Shown here piece by piece: positions 27,676 to 36,098 of a stretch of DNA of 64,000 bases (its first letter is position 1; each line of letters begins with the position of its first letter). A model generated the notes under the pieces. It worked only from the letters and a program-made list of their open reading frames with translations. It did not search any database and was not told where the DNA came from. Location of the stretch: positions 62,001-126,000 of the forward strand of contig DASTWZ010000024.1 in the NCBI GenBank assembly GCA_035765635.1. Reading direction: 5' to 3'. The DNA is from EW11 sp035765635 (GTDB lineage Bacteria; Verrucomicrobiota; Verrucomicrobiia; Opitutales; Opitutaceae). The position numbers were made by a program, and so were the translations under genes.

Positions 27676-28563
27676 TTACCTGATTTGGGCTTCGGCCACG
27701 AAGGCCGTCGGCCCAAACGCTTCCCGAATGCATGCGACAATCTCTGCAACCGGGTCCTGTTCCCGCAAAAGCGCGAAGCAAGCGCTACCGCTTCCGCTCA
27801 TCCTCACCGCAACGCCAAAACGGCGATGCAGTTTTTCCAGCAGTGTGGGCAGCGCCACGAACTTGGCAAAAGCGACGCCTTCCATGTTGTTGAAAAGGAG
27901 GTTCTCCAGCGGCGCGCTTGGGTCGTTTTGCCAATTTTCCAATCGCGCCTCGGCCTGCTCCGTCGGCAAGTAATGCGCCGGCGCTGCCGCAGCCATCGCG
28001 CGGTAGGCCCACACGGTGCTGATTCCAAAACTCGGTTTGAACAACAGCACGCGACGACCCTTCAGCCTTGCCGCGAGGTCTGTACCCAGCGTCTGAATAC
28101 GCTCTCCCCGCCCTCGCATCACGCAGGGCTTGCCCTCGATGAACAAGGGACAATCCGAGCCGAGGCGCGCCGCGAGTTCGATCAGTTTCGCCTCGTCGAA
28201 GGGCCGGTCCGAGAGCTCGTTCAGCCCGAGCAAAACCGCCGCGGCATCGCTGCTTCCTCCGCCGAGTCCGGCGCCGACGGGCGTTCGTTTGATCAATCTG
28301 AGATTCGCGCCGGGCCCAGTTCCCCCGCTTTCTCGAAACAGCCGCGCCGCTTTAACGACAAGGTTGCTGTCGTCCGTGGGCACCTCGCTGCTGTCACAGG
28401 AAAACGAATACAACTCGTCCGGCCGCGGCTCGACGTGGAGCTCGTCGCCGAAATCCAGGGGCGCGCCGACCGAGATCAGATCATGAAAGCCGTCAGGCCG
28501 CCGCCCGGTGATGGCGAGAAACAGGTTGATCTTGGCGGGGGCGAAGAGTCGGAGCGTCGGCAC
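27676..28563 (-). CDS. ispE: 4-diphosphocytidyl-2-C-methyl-D-erythritol kinase
   Basis: 295 residues, GTG start at 28563. It is a GHMP kinase that phosphorylates CDP-methylerythritol in the MEP isoprenoid pathway. The N-terminus FAPAKINLFLAITGRRPDGFH has the substrate-side Lys and Asn, and PVGAGLGGGSSDAAAVLLGL (residues about 103-122) is the Gly-rich ATP loop. MSGSGSACFAL near 253-263 is the third GHMP motif. It is divergent from pyrF and upstream of ptsI. The enzymes before and after it, IspD and IspF, are encoded about 0.9-1.6 kb away on the opposite strand. Confidence 0.95.
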   Translation of the reverse strand: MPTLRLFAPAKINLFLAITGRRPDGFHDLISVGAPLDFGDELHVEPRPDELYSFSCDSSEVPTDDSNLVVKAARLFRESGGTGPGANLRLIKRTPVGAGLGGGSSDAAAVLLGLNELSDRPFDEAKLIELAARLGSDCPLFIEGKPCVMRGRGERIQTLGTDLAARLKGRRVLLFKPSFGISTVWAYRAMAAAAPAHYLPTEQAEARLENWQNDPSAPLENLLFNNMEGVAFAKFVALPTLLEKLHRRFGVAVRMSGSGSACFALLREQDPVAEIVACIREAFGPTAFVAEAQIR

Positions 28564-28662
28564 GGAAGCAGCAGTTAAACAGCAATCGGTTCGAGCATCC
28601 TAGCCGAATCTAATTTCCACTTCACCTTCGCGGAAGGTTCGTGTGAGCTACACCTCCCTCCC

Positions 28663-29358
28663 ATGGCTTGCGACCTGATTCTCGCTCTCGACGTATCGAC
28701 TCGTGAACACGCTGCGCCGTTGCTCAAACAACTCCGCGGTTCGCTTCGTTGGGTGAAGATCGGCCTGCAGATGTTCACTGCCTACGGCCCTGATTACGTG
28801 CGCGCCGTGGCAGACGAGGGCTTCAACATCTTTCTGGACCTCAAGCTGCACGACATTCCCAACACAGTAGCCAAGGCGGTCGAATCTCTCGCGCCATTGC
28901 CCATCGGGATGCTGACGCTGCACACGGCGGGCGGCCGCGAAATGATGAGTGTCGCGCGCCAGGCTCAGGCATCCTCGAAACCGGATCTTCTGCTGCTCGG
29001 CGTCACCGTCCTCACCTCGATGGACACGACAGGTTTGAATGAAATCGGCGTCGCCGGCACTGCGGAATCGCAAGTCGCCCGGCTCGGCAAGCTGGCCGTC
29101 GACGCGGGACTGCGGGGTCTCGTCTGCTCTCCGCTCGAGGTCGCGCTTTTGCGCAAACAGCTTCCAGCCGACGTGCAACTTGTCACCCCCGGCATCCGGC
29201 CCGCCGGCGATGCAGGCAGCGACGATCAGAAGCGTGTCATGACTCCGCGTGAGGCAGCACAAATCGGCTCCACTTATATTGTAGTTGGCCGGCCGATACT
29301 GAAAGCCAAGGATCCCGCTGCCGCCGCGCGTGCGATTCTCGCCGAACTCAATTCCTGA
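28663..29358 (+). CDS. pyrF: Orotidine-5'-phosphate decarboxylase
   Basis: 231 residues. PyrF decarboxylates OMP to UMP, the last step of de novo pyrimidine synthesis. The catalytic Lys/Asp array is in NIFLDLKLHDIPNTVAKAVE (residues about 55-74); LALDVSTREHAAPLL near the N-terminus and TPGIRPAGDAGSDDQKRVMT plus the phosphate-binding VVGRPI near the C-terminus complete the TIM-barrel signature of the short bacterial type. It is divergent from ispE (99-base spacer) and 92 bases upstream of ispD, which probably shares the transcript. Confidence 0.95.
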   Translation: MACDLILALDVSTREHAAPLLKQLRGSLRWVKIGLQMFTAYGPDYVRAVADEGFNIFLDLKLHDIPNTVAKAVESLAPLPIGMLTLHTAGGREMMSVARQAQASSKPDLLLLGVTVLTSMDTTGLNEIGVAGTAESQVARLGKLAVDAGLRGLVCSPLEVALLRKQLPADVQLVTPGIRPAGDAGSDDQKRVMTPREAAQIGSTYIVVGRPILKAKDPAAAARAILAELNS

Positions 29359-29450
29359 AATTTCGCCCACGCGCGGAATTCCGACCCAACGCCCTCCCGC
29401 CCCCGTCTCGCTCTCCACCCATCACTCCAACTGCTCGCTGATCCAGCCTC

Positions 29451-30137
29451 ATGAGAAACGCCGCCATCCTCCTCGCCGCCGGAAGTGGAAAACGCATGCA
29501 GGGTGTGGTGGACGACAAGATTCTCGCGCCACTCGGCAGCCGCCCGATCTTCGCGTATTCGGTGGCGTCATTTCTGGAATCAGGCGTGGCGGACTTCTAC
29601 GCGGTGGTCTGTCGCGACCAACGCCAACTCGCCGATCTCTCGGCCTATGCGCCCACGCCGACCGTGTTTGTCCGCGGCGGAAAGGAGCGGCAGGACTCGG
29701 TCGCCAATGCGCTCGAAGCTCTGCCCGACGACATCAAATACGTTTTCATTCACGATTGCGCCCGGCCTTTCGTTCGCCCCGATCAGCTCGTCGGTTTGCT
29801 GAAAATCGTGCATCGCGAAAACGCCGCGGTCCTCGCCCACCGCGTGACCGACACGATCAAACTTCACGCCGAGACCGGTCACCTGAAATCGCTCGATCGC
29901 TCGAAGTTGTGGGCGATGGAAACTCCGCAGGTTTTCGCGCGCGACCTCATTGTCGAAGCGTATCGGCAGATCGTCGCGAAACAGCTTCGCATCACGGACG
30001 ACACCGCAGCAGTCGAACGCCTGAAACATCCTGTGGCCATCCTGGAAAATCCGCATCCAAATCCCAAGCTCACCTCCCCCAAGGATCTGGCATACTTCGA
30101 ATATCTCTTGAGCAATGGCATCGTCACCAGCTCTTGA
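29451..30137 (+). CDS. ispD: 2-C-methyl-D-erythritol 4-phosphate cytidylyltransferase
   Basis: 228 residues, typical for IspD. It transfers CMP to methylerythritol phosphate in the MEP pathway. The nucleotide-binding start AAILLAAGSGKRMQG (residues about 3-17), GGKERQDSVANALEAL (about 76-91), VFIHDCARPFV (about 99-109) and WAMETPQVFARDLI are diagnostic. IspF begins 29 bases after its stop, so the two are encoded in series as in many bacteria, here as separate proteins rather than a fusion. Confidence 0.96.
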   Translation: MRNAAILLAAGSGKRMQGVVDDKILAPLGSRPIFAYSVASFLESGVADFYAVVCRDQRQLADLSAYAPTPTVFVRGGKERQDSVANALEALPDDIKYVFIHDCARPFVRPDQLVGLLKIVHRENAAVLAHRVTDTIKLHAETGHLKSLDRSKLWAMETPQVFARDLIVEAYRQIVAKQLRITDDTAAVERLKHPVAILENPHPNPKLTSPKDLAYFEYLLSNGIVTSS

Positions 30138-30165
30138 GCCGACACACCGCCCCATTCGAAGCACG

Positions 30166-30648
30166 ATGACGAACCTCCGCATCGGTCACGGTTACGACAT
30201 CCACCGTATTGTTCCAGGCCGCCCGATGGTCCTCGGCGGTGTGCGCTTCGCGACGGACTACGGTCTGGAAGGACACTCTGACGCGGATTGCCTGACTCAC
30301 GCGATTTGTGACGCGCTGCTCGGCGCCGCCGGTCTCCCCGACATCGGGCATTTCTTCCCGAACACCGACGCCGCCTACAAAAACATCGACTCGCAAATCC
30401 TGCTGCGCCGCGTGATCGCCGCACTGCTCGAACGCGGCTTCACGCCGGTCAACATCGACGCCTCCGTCATCGCCGAAAAGCCCAAGATCTACCCGCGTCT
30501 GCAGGAAATGAAAACCGCCCTCGCCGCCTCCACGGGCCTGCCGCTCGATTGCATCGGCCTCAAGGCCACGACCAACGAAGGGGCCGACGACATCGGACGC
30601 GGACTCGCGATCGCCGCTCACGCCGTTTGCCTGATCGAGAGGCGCTGA
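30166..30648 (+). CDS. ispF: 2-C-methyl-D-erythritol 2,4-cyclodiphosphate synthase
   Basis: 160 residues from the ATG at 30166 (MTNLRIGHGYDIHRIVPG). The open frame reaches back to 30115 but would overlap ispD with unrelated residues. IspF cyclises CDP-ME 2-phosphate to MEcPP with loss of CMP. The zinc-site DxH is in GHGYDIHRI (residues about 7-15), and the signature GHSDADCLTHAICDALLGAA spans about 39-58; LPDIGHFFPNTD follows. The C-terminal GLKATTNEGADDIGRG matches the CMP-binding part. The stop overlaps the first arm of an 8-bp dyad (30646-30653 and 30691-30698) that may weakly attenuate transcription. Confidence 0.96.
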   Translation: MTNLRIGHGYDIHRIVPGRPMVLGGVRFATDYGLEGHSDADCLTHAICDALLGAAGLPDIGHFFPNTDAAYKNIDSQILLRRVIAALLERGFTPVNIDASVIAEKPKIYPRLQEMKTALAASTGLPLDCIGLKATTNEGADDIGRGLAIAAHAVCLIERR

Positions 30649-30719
30649 GCCGCCCGTCCGTGCTTCAGCGCTCGCCGCAGTCACGAAATCGCGGCTCATC
30701 TTAAAGGTTAGATTTCAGA

Positions 30720-32387
30720 ATGAATTTCCTTTCGCCAGCTCACCGCCATTCTTTCCTGCCTCGTTTTTCGGGCGCAAAACTTGGCGCCGCCGTCGTGGCG
30801 ATTTTTTCGCTGCTGTTCTCCGCGTCCTGCTGGCAACGGGAGACGAATGTTCATCGCGGCAACGCCGAACAAATTCTTCACCGGGGCATCGGTCCCGAAA
30901 TTCCTGATCTGGATCCGCAACTCGCCGTCGGCGCGTCGGACTACAATGTCCTCATAGCGCTCTTCGAGGGGCTTGTGACTGAAGATCCCGTCGACCTTCA
31001 CCCGGTGCCCGGTGTCGCGGAAAAATGGGAGCCTTCGCCGGACGGCCTGCGCTACACTTTTCATCTTCGGGAAAACGCCAAGTGGTCGAATGGCGAACCG
31101 GTCACGGCGCAGGACTTTGTTCGCTCCTACGAGCGCATGCTGAGTCCCTCGCTCGCGGCGGACAACGCGTACATGCTTTACGTTTTCCAAAACGCCGAAG
31201 CCTTTCACAAAGGCACGCTCAAGGACTTCGCGGAGGTGGGCGTGCACGCGATCGATTCGCACACGCTGCGGCTGACTCTCGAGCACCCCGCGCCGTACTT
31301 GCTTCCGATGCTCACGCAGATGGCCTTCATGCCGGTCCACCTGCCCACGATCGAAAAATTCGGTCCAGCCGCGCAACGCGGCAATGCCTGGGCGCGCCCT
31401 GGCCGTATGGTGAGCAACGGCGCCTTCCAGCTGACCGAATGGAAAACCGGCCAGAAAATCGTCGTCACGAAATCGCCGACCTACTGGGACGCGGCCACGG
31501 TCAAACTCACGGAAATCGATTTCTATCCTTACGAAAGTCGCGATGCCGAAGAGCGCGCGTTTCGCGCCGGCCAGCTCCACCTCACGGAAGCGCTGCCCTC
31601 CGGAAAAGTGGAAACCTACCGCCGCAACGAACCTGCCCTCCTGCGCATCGATCCTTATCTCGCGACGGAATTCTACCGCATCAATATCACGCGTCCCTTT
31701 CTCAACGACCGCCGCGTCCGCCGAGCCATGAGCCTGGCCATCGACCGAAAAGCGCTCGCAGAAAACATCCTGCGCGGCGGCCAAAAGCCGGCGTTCTCAC
31801 TGACCCCGCCAAACACCGCCGGCTACACCGCAACAGCAGGCACTGAATATAATCCCAAGGCTGCGCGCGCTCTGCTGGCCGAAGCCGGTTACCCCGGCGG
31901 AAAAGGCGCGCCCGCCATCGAAGTTCTGATCAATCAGCTCGAGTCCCATCGAGCCGTCGGCGAGGCCGTGCAGGAAATGTGGCGGAAGGAACTTGGCTTG
32001 CAGGTGAAGCTCGTCGCCCAGGAAAACAAGATGCTCCTGACCGCGCGCACCGCCGGAGACTATCAAGTGCTGCGTTCGATCTGGTCCGGCGACTTCATCG
32101 ATCCGCTTTCGTTCCTCGGCATCTTCACCTCGACCAGCGGCAACAACTACACGAGCTGGGCCAACCGCACCTATGATCAACTGGTTTTCGAGGCCGCGCG
32201 GGTTGCCGAACCATCAGCCCGAAATACGCTCCTGGCCAAGGCCGAAGCGCTTCTCCTCGACGAAGCGCCCATCATCCCGCTCTACCACTACACCCACGTC
32301 TTCGTCATCCAACCCTCGGTCAAGAACTGGCATCCCACGCTGCTCGATCACCATCCTTACAAATACGTTTATCTTCAGGCTCCCTGA
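30720..32387 (+). CDS. Oligopeptide ABC transporter substrate-binding protein (first of two)
   Basis: 555 residues, family 5 extracellular solute-binding protein (OppA type). A long N-terminus with a hydrophobic stretch (LGAAVVAIFSLLFSASC) suggests a lipoprotein, although the lipobox is imperfect. Family phrases include IPDLDPQLAVGASDYNVLIALFE, LRYTFHLRENAKWSNGEPVTA and NDRRVRRAMSLAIDRKALA. Such proteins capture peptides in the periplasm and deliver them to OppBC. It shares long stretches of similarity with the next gene, 15 bases downstream, suggesting tandem duplication with divergence. Peptide specificity is not readable; murein peptides are one option. Confidence 0.92.
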   Translation: MNFLSPAHRHSFLPRFSGAKLGAAVVAIFSLLFSASCWQRETNVHRGNAEQILHRGIGPEIPDLDPQLAVGASDYNVLIALFEGLVTEDPVDLHPVPGVAEKWEPSPDGLRYTFHLRENAKWSNGEPVTAQDFVRSYERMLSPSLAADNAYMLYVFQNAEAFHKGTLKDFAEVGVHAIDSHTLRLTLEHPAPYLLPMLTQMAFMPVHLPTIEKFGPAAQRGNAWARPGRMVSNGAFQLTEWKTGQKIVVTKSPTYWDAATVKLTEIDFYPYESRDAEERAFRAGQLHLTEALPSGKVETYRRNEPALLRIDPYLATEFYRINITRPFLNDRRVRRAMSLAIDRKALAENILRGGQKPAFSLTPPNTAGYTATAGTEYNPKAARALLAEAGYPGGKGAPAIEVLINQLESHRAVGEAVQEMWRKELGLQVKLVAQENKMLLTARTAGDYQVLRSIWSGDFIDPLSFLGIFTSTSGNNYTSWANRTYDQLVFEAARVAEPSARNTLLAKAEALLLDEAPIIPLYHYTHVFVIQPSVKNWHPTLLDHHPYKYVYLQAP

Positions 32388-32402
32388 CCTCCGACTTCCG
32401 TC

Positions 32403-34049
32403 ATGCACGTGTCTCCTCCAGCTCGACTGATCCTCACCACTTTTCTCGCCTTCGCACTTTTTGCGCTGGCTGGCTGCGGGAAGAAAAATGCCGGAAGCGC
32501 CGATAGTTCTAACGCCTCGAGTGCGCCACGCAAAATCCTGCAGGTGGGAAATGGCGCGGAGCCGCAATTCGTCGATCCGCAGCTCGCCACCGGAGTGCCC
32601 GAAAACCACCTGCTGATCGCATTGTTCGAGGGGTTGGTCGGCGAGAATCCCGATCCGGCGGGCGATCCGGTGCCCGCCGTCGCCGAGCGCTGGGAAATTT
32701 CGAAAGACGGCCTCACCTACACGTTTCATCTCCGACCGGACGCCAAGTGGACCAACGGCCGCGCGGTCACATCGCGCGATTTCGTCCGCGCTTATCAACG
32801 CATTCTCAATCCCGCCCTCGCCGCCGAATACGTCTACATGATGTTCGTCGTGAAAGGCGCGGAGGATTATTTTCAGGGCAGTCTGAAAGATTTTTCAAAG
32901 ACCGGCTTCCAGGCGCCTGACGACCAAACTCTCGTTCTCACGCTGCGCCGGCCCGCGCCTTTCCTGCTTCACGCGATGGTCCATCCGGCGTGGTTTCCCC
33001 TGCCGATCGAAACGCTCGAAAAATTCGGCGGCATGGCGTCGCGCGATCAAACATGGACGCGCGCCGAGAACATTGTCGGCAACGGCCCCTTCAAGATGAA
33101 GGCGTGGTATCCGAATCAGAAAATCATCATGGAACGCTCTCCGACGTATTGGGACCGCGAGCACGTGAAGCTCGATGAAATCCATTTCCATGCCGTGGAA
33201 CTCGCCGACACTGAAGAGCGGATGTTCCGCGCGGGCCAGCTTCATATCACCAATGAAATGCCGCTGACGAAAATCGCGGCCTACAAGCGCGAGATGCCGG
33301 AAGCGCTGAACATCGCGCCGTGGTGCGGAACGTACTTTTATCGATTCAACATCGCGCGAAAACCGCTGAATGATGTCCGCGTGCGCCGCGCCCTGGCGCT
33401 GGCCATCGACCGCGAAAGTCTGGTGAAGAATGTCACGTTGGGCGGCGAAACTCCGGCGTACGCTCTCGTTCCGCCAAACACCGCCGGTTATGTGAGCAAA
33501 CATCGCCTTTCCGGCGACCTCGCCGAAGCCAAACACCTCCTGGCCGAAGCGGGTTTTCCGGGTGGACGCGGCTTTCCGCGGCTCAACGTTCTCTACAACA
33601 ATCTCGAAAAACACCGCGTAGTGGCGGAGGCACTACAAGAAATGTGGCGCCGAAATCTCGGCATCGACGTGAGCTTGGTGAACGAGGAATGGCGGGTCTA
33701 CCTCGTCGACCAGAAGAGCATCAACTTCGACATTCAGCGCGCGGGCTGGCTGGCGGACTACGCTGATCCGCATGTCTTTTTCGATCTTTGGACGACGGGC
33801 AATGGCAACAACTGCACGAACTGGGGCAACGCCACCTATGACAATCTTCTGCAGGCCGCGCTGAACACGAAAACGCAAGAAGAGCGCTACGCCGTCTACA
33901 ACGACATGGAAAAGATCATCATCGACGAGCTCCCCATCATCCCGCTCTTCTTCTACACTCACGCCCGCCTCGTCAGCCCAAAGGTGCTGAACTACCGTAC
34001 GACATTTCTGGATACATATCCGTGGAAGCTCGTGGATCTGAAGCCATGA
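32403..34049 (+). CDS. Oligopeptide ABC transporter substrate-binding protein (second of two)
   Basis: 548 residues. A clear lipoprotein signal (LTTFLAFALFALAGC, lipobox LAGC at residues about 20-23) precedes the family 5 solute-binding fold: PQFVDPQLATGVPENHLLIA, LTYTFHLRPDAKWTNGRAVT and NDVRVRRALALAIDRESLV. It parallels the preceding gene throughout. It is followed after 37 bases by oppB, so the four genes form one operon. Two receptors for one permease would widen the peptide range. Confidence 0.94.
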   Translation: MHVSPPARLILTTFLAFALFALAGCGKKNAGSADSSNASSAPRKILQVGNGAEPQFVDPQLATGVPENHLLIALFEGLVGENPDPAGDPVPAVAERWEISKDGLTYTFHLRPDAKWTNGRAVTSRDFVRAYQRILNPALAAEYVYMMFVVKGAEDYFQGSLKDFSKTGFQAPDDQTLVLTLRRPAPFLLHAMVHPAWFPLPIETLEKFGGMASRDQTWTRAENIVGNGPFKMKAWYPNQKIIMERSPTYWDREHVKLDEIHFHAVELADTEERMFRAGQLHITNEMPLTKIAAYKREMPEALNIAPWCGTYFYRFNIARKPLNDVRVRRALALAIDRESLVKNVTLGGETPAYALVPPNTAGYVSKHRLSGDLAEAKHLLAEAGFPGGRGFPRLNVLYNNLEKHRVVAEALQEMWRRNLGIDVSLVNEEWRVYLVDQKSINFDIQRAGWLADYADPHVFFDLWTTGNGNNCTNWGNATYDNLLQAALNTKTQEERYAVYNDMEKIIIDELPIIPLFFYTHARLVSPKVLNYRTTFLDTYPWKLVDLKP

Positions 34050-34086
34050 GGCTTCGACCTCGTTCATCTTAATCGCGACGCTTTTC

Positions 34087-35007
34087 ATGTTCCGCTTCTT
34101 CGCCTCACGCTTCTTCCAATCGCTCATCGCGATGTTCGTGATCATCACGGCGACGTTTTTCATGATGAAGGCGACGCCAGGCGGCCCGTTCGATGCGGAA
34201 AAAGCCACCTCGCCGGAAATTCGCGCGCAGCTCGAGGCCTATTACGGTTTCAACAAGCCCGTGTCCGCGCAGTACGCGGACTATCTGGTGAACTTGTTGC
34301 ACGGCAAAATGGGCCCGTCGTTCAAGTACCCCAATCGGACGGTGAACGAAATCATCGGCGAGAAACTTCCCGTTTCGCTCGAGCTAGGCAGTTGGTCGCT
34401 CCTCATCGCGCTCGTGATGGGCTTGCCGCTCGGCGTGCTGGCGGCGGTGCGCCGCAATACCTGGCTCGACTACACCGCATCGGGCTTTGGCATGACCGGG
34501 CTCTCGATTCCCACCTTCGTCGTCGGCCCGCTCTTCGTTCTGATTTTCGCGATCGGGTTGAACTGGTTCAACGCCTCCGGTTGGTACACCGCCTCGGACC
34601 GCGTCCTGCCCTCGCTCGTGCTCGGCATCGCCTACGCCGCGCCGATCTCGCGACTCACGCGTGGCGGCATGCTGGATATCCTGAGCCAGGATTTCATTCG
34701 CACCGCACGGGCCAAGGGCGCATCGGAGTGGCGCGTTGTATTCAAACACGCACTACGCGGCGGATTGCTTCCGGTCGTATCGTATCTCGGGCCCGCGATC
34801 GCCGGCATTCTCACGGGTTCTTTTGTGATCGAAACGATTTTCCAGGTACCGGGCATTGGTCGCGAGTTCGTCAACAGCGCGTTCAACCGCGACTACACGC
34901 TCCTGCTTGGAACAGTCATTTTATACGCCGCGCTCATCATGAGTCTGAACCTTGCGGCGGATGTCGGCCAGGCTTGGATGAATCCGAAAGTGAGGCTCGA
35001 TTCGTGA
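34087..35007 (+). CDS. oppB: Oligopeptide ABC transporter permease OppB
   Basis: 306 residues with six predicted membrane helices. The BPD-transport EAA loop reads DFIRTARAKGASEWRVVFKH (residues about 200-219), the site that contacts the ATPase. The N-terminal FFASRFFQSLIAMFVIITAT helix and VIETIFQVPGIGREFVNSAF near 258-277 are typical of OppB/DppB. It heterodimerises with OppC, whose ATG overlaps this stop codon by one base (35007). No OppD or OppF ATPase gene follows. Confidence 0.94.
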   Translation: MFRFFASRFFQSLIAMFVIITATFFMMKATPGGPFDAEKATSPEIRAQLEAYYGFNKPVSAQYADYLVNLLHGKMGPSFKYPNRTVNEIIGEKLPVSLELGSWSLLIALVMGLPLGVLAAVRRNTWLDYTASGFGMTGLSIPTFVVGPLFVLIFAIGLNWFNASGWYTASDRVLPSLVLGIAYAAPISRLTRGGMLDILSQDFIRTARAKGASEWRVVFKHALRGGLLPVVSYLGPAIAGILTGSFVIETIFQVPGIGREFVNSAFNRDYTLLLGTVILYAALIMSLNLAADVGQAWMNPKVRLDS

Positions 35008-36092
35008 TGAATGCATCCGCGCCCACTCCCGTCGACGAACCGGTTTCCGTAAAGACGGCCGACAAAGGCAATTCGCTCTGGCATGATGCCTGGCTGCGGC
35101 TGCGAAAAAACAAGTTAGCGGTCTTCGGCATCGCCGTGATCGCGCTCGTGAGCATCGCATGTTTCGCGGGGCCTTTCTTCATCGCCTACGGTTACGAGGA
35201 GCAAAATCTCGATCTTCGCGCGTCGCCGCCGATGGCGAAAGTGGTGAAGATTTTCGATCCCACCGATGCCACGGCGCCAGTCTCGTGGTCCCACGTGCAG
35301 CGCCTGCGCGAGGATCATGTTTTCGGGAACGCCACCGAGTCCGCTTCCATCCTTTCGCGGATCGAAAACGGCGAAACCGTGACGGTCGAAAATCGTGCGT
35401 ACAAGTTGACCAAAGAGCGCCACGTGCTCGGCACGGACGTGCTGGGGCGAGACCTATTGGTGCGCTTGCTCTACGGCGGACGTGTCTCGCTCGGCGTGGG
35501 AATGGCCGCGACATTTGTCGCGCTGACCATCGGCGTGATCTACGGCGCTATCGCCGGTTACCAGGGCGGCAAACTCGATTCCGCGATGATGCGATTCGTC
35601 GACATCATCTATTCCCTGCCGTTCACGATTTTCGTGATCCTGCTCATGGTGTTTTTTGGGCGGGATATCTATCTGCTCTTTGTCGCGATTGGCGCGGTCG
35701 AGTGGTTGACGATGGCGCGCATCGTCCGTGGCCAGGTGATGTCGATCAAACGCACGGAATATGTGGAAGCGGCGCGCTCGCTCGGACTCAGCAATGCTCG
35801 AATTATTTTCCGGCACATCCTGCCGAATGTTGTCGGACCCGTGATTGTCTACACGACCCTGACGATCCCGAACGTGATGTTGCTTGAGGCATTTTTGAGT
35901 TTTCTGGGCCTTGGCGTGCAGCCGCCGATGAGTTCCTGGGGTTGGCTGATCAAGGAAGGCGCGGAAAAGATGGAGGAGTTTCCGTGGCTCCTGATCAGTC
36001 CTGGCGTCGTTTTCTCCGTGACGCTTTTCTCGCTCAACTTCCTTGGCGACGGCCTGCGCGACGCTTTGGATGTCCGCTCGTCGAAAGACTAG
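35007..36092 (+). CDS. oppC: Oligopeptide ABC transporter permease OppC
   Basis: 361 residues from the ATG at 35007; the frame is open back to 34392, but that part is a shadow of oppB. An OppC N-terminal helix (NKLAVFGIAVIALVSIACFAG, residues about 33-53) is followed by a periplasmic segment of about 90 residues, longer than in many OppC proteins, then five helices. LGTDVLGRDLLVRLLYGGRVS is cut here to LGTDVLGRDLLVRLLYGG (residues about 142-159), the family signature; the EAA loop is RTEYVEAARSLGLSNARIIF. MsbA starts six bases downstream, so the ATPase subunits must be encoded elsewhere. Confidence 0.94.
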   Translation: MNASAPTPVDEPVSVKTADKGNSLWHDAWLRLRKNKLAVFGIAVIALVSIACFAGPFFIAYGYEEQNLDLRASPPMAKVVKIFDPTDATAPVSWSHVQRLREDHVFGNATESASILSRIENGETVTVENRAYKLTKERHVLGTDVLGRDLLVRLLYGGRVSLGVGMAATFVALTIGVIYGAIAGYQGGKLDSAMMRFVDIIYSLPFTIFVILLMVFFGRDIYLLFVAIGAVEWLTMARIVRGQVMSIKRTEYVEAARSLGLSNARIIFRHILPNVVGPVIVYTTLTIPNVMLLEAFLSFLGLGVQPPMSSWGWLIKEGAEKMEEFPWLLISPGVVFSVTLFSLNFLGDGLRDALDVRSSKD

Positions 36093-36098
36093 CCACGC

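Noticed and set aside
30646..30698. 8-bp dyad after ispF as a terminator
   Set aside because: The loop is 37 bases and no T-run follows; mentioned only as a possible weak attenuator.
34392..35006. Upstream extension of the oppC frame inside oppB
   Set aside because: Residues are Arg/His-rich shadow sequence; the OppC family start fits the ATG at 35007, which overlaps the oppB stop.
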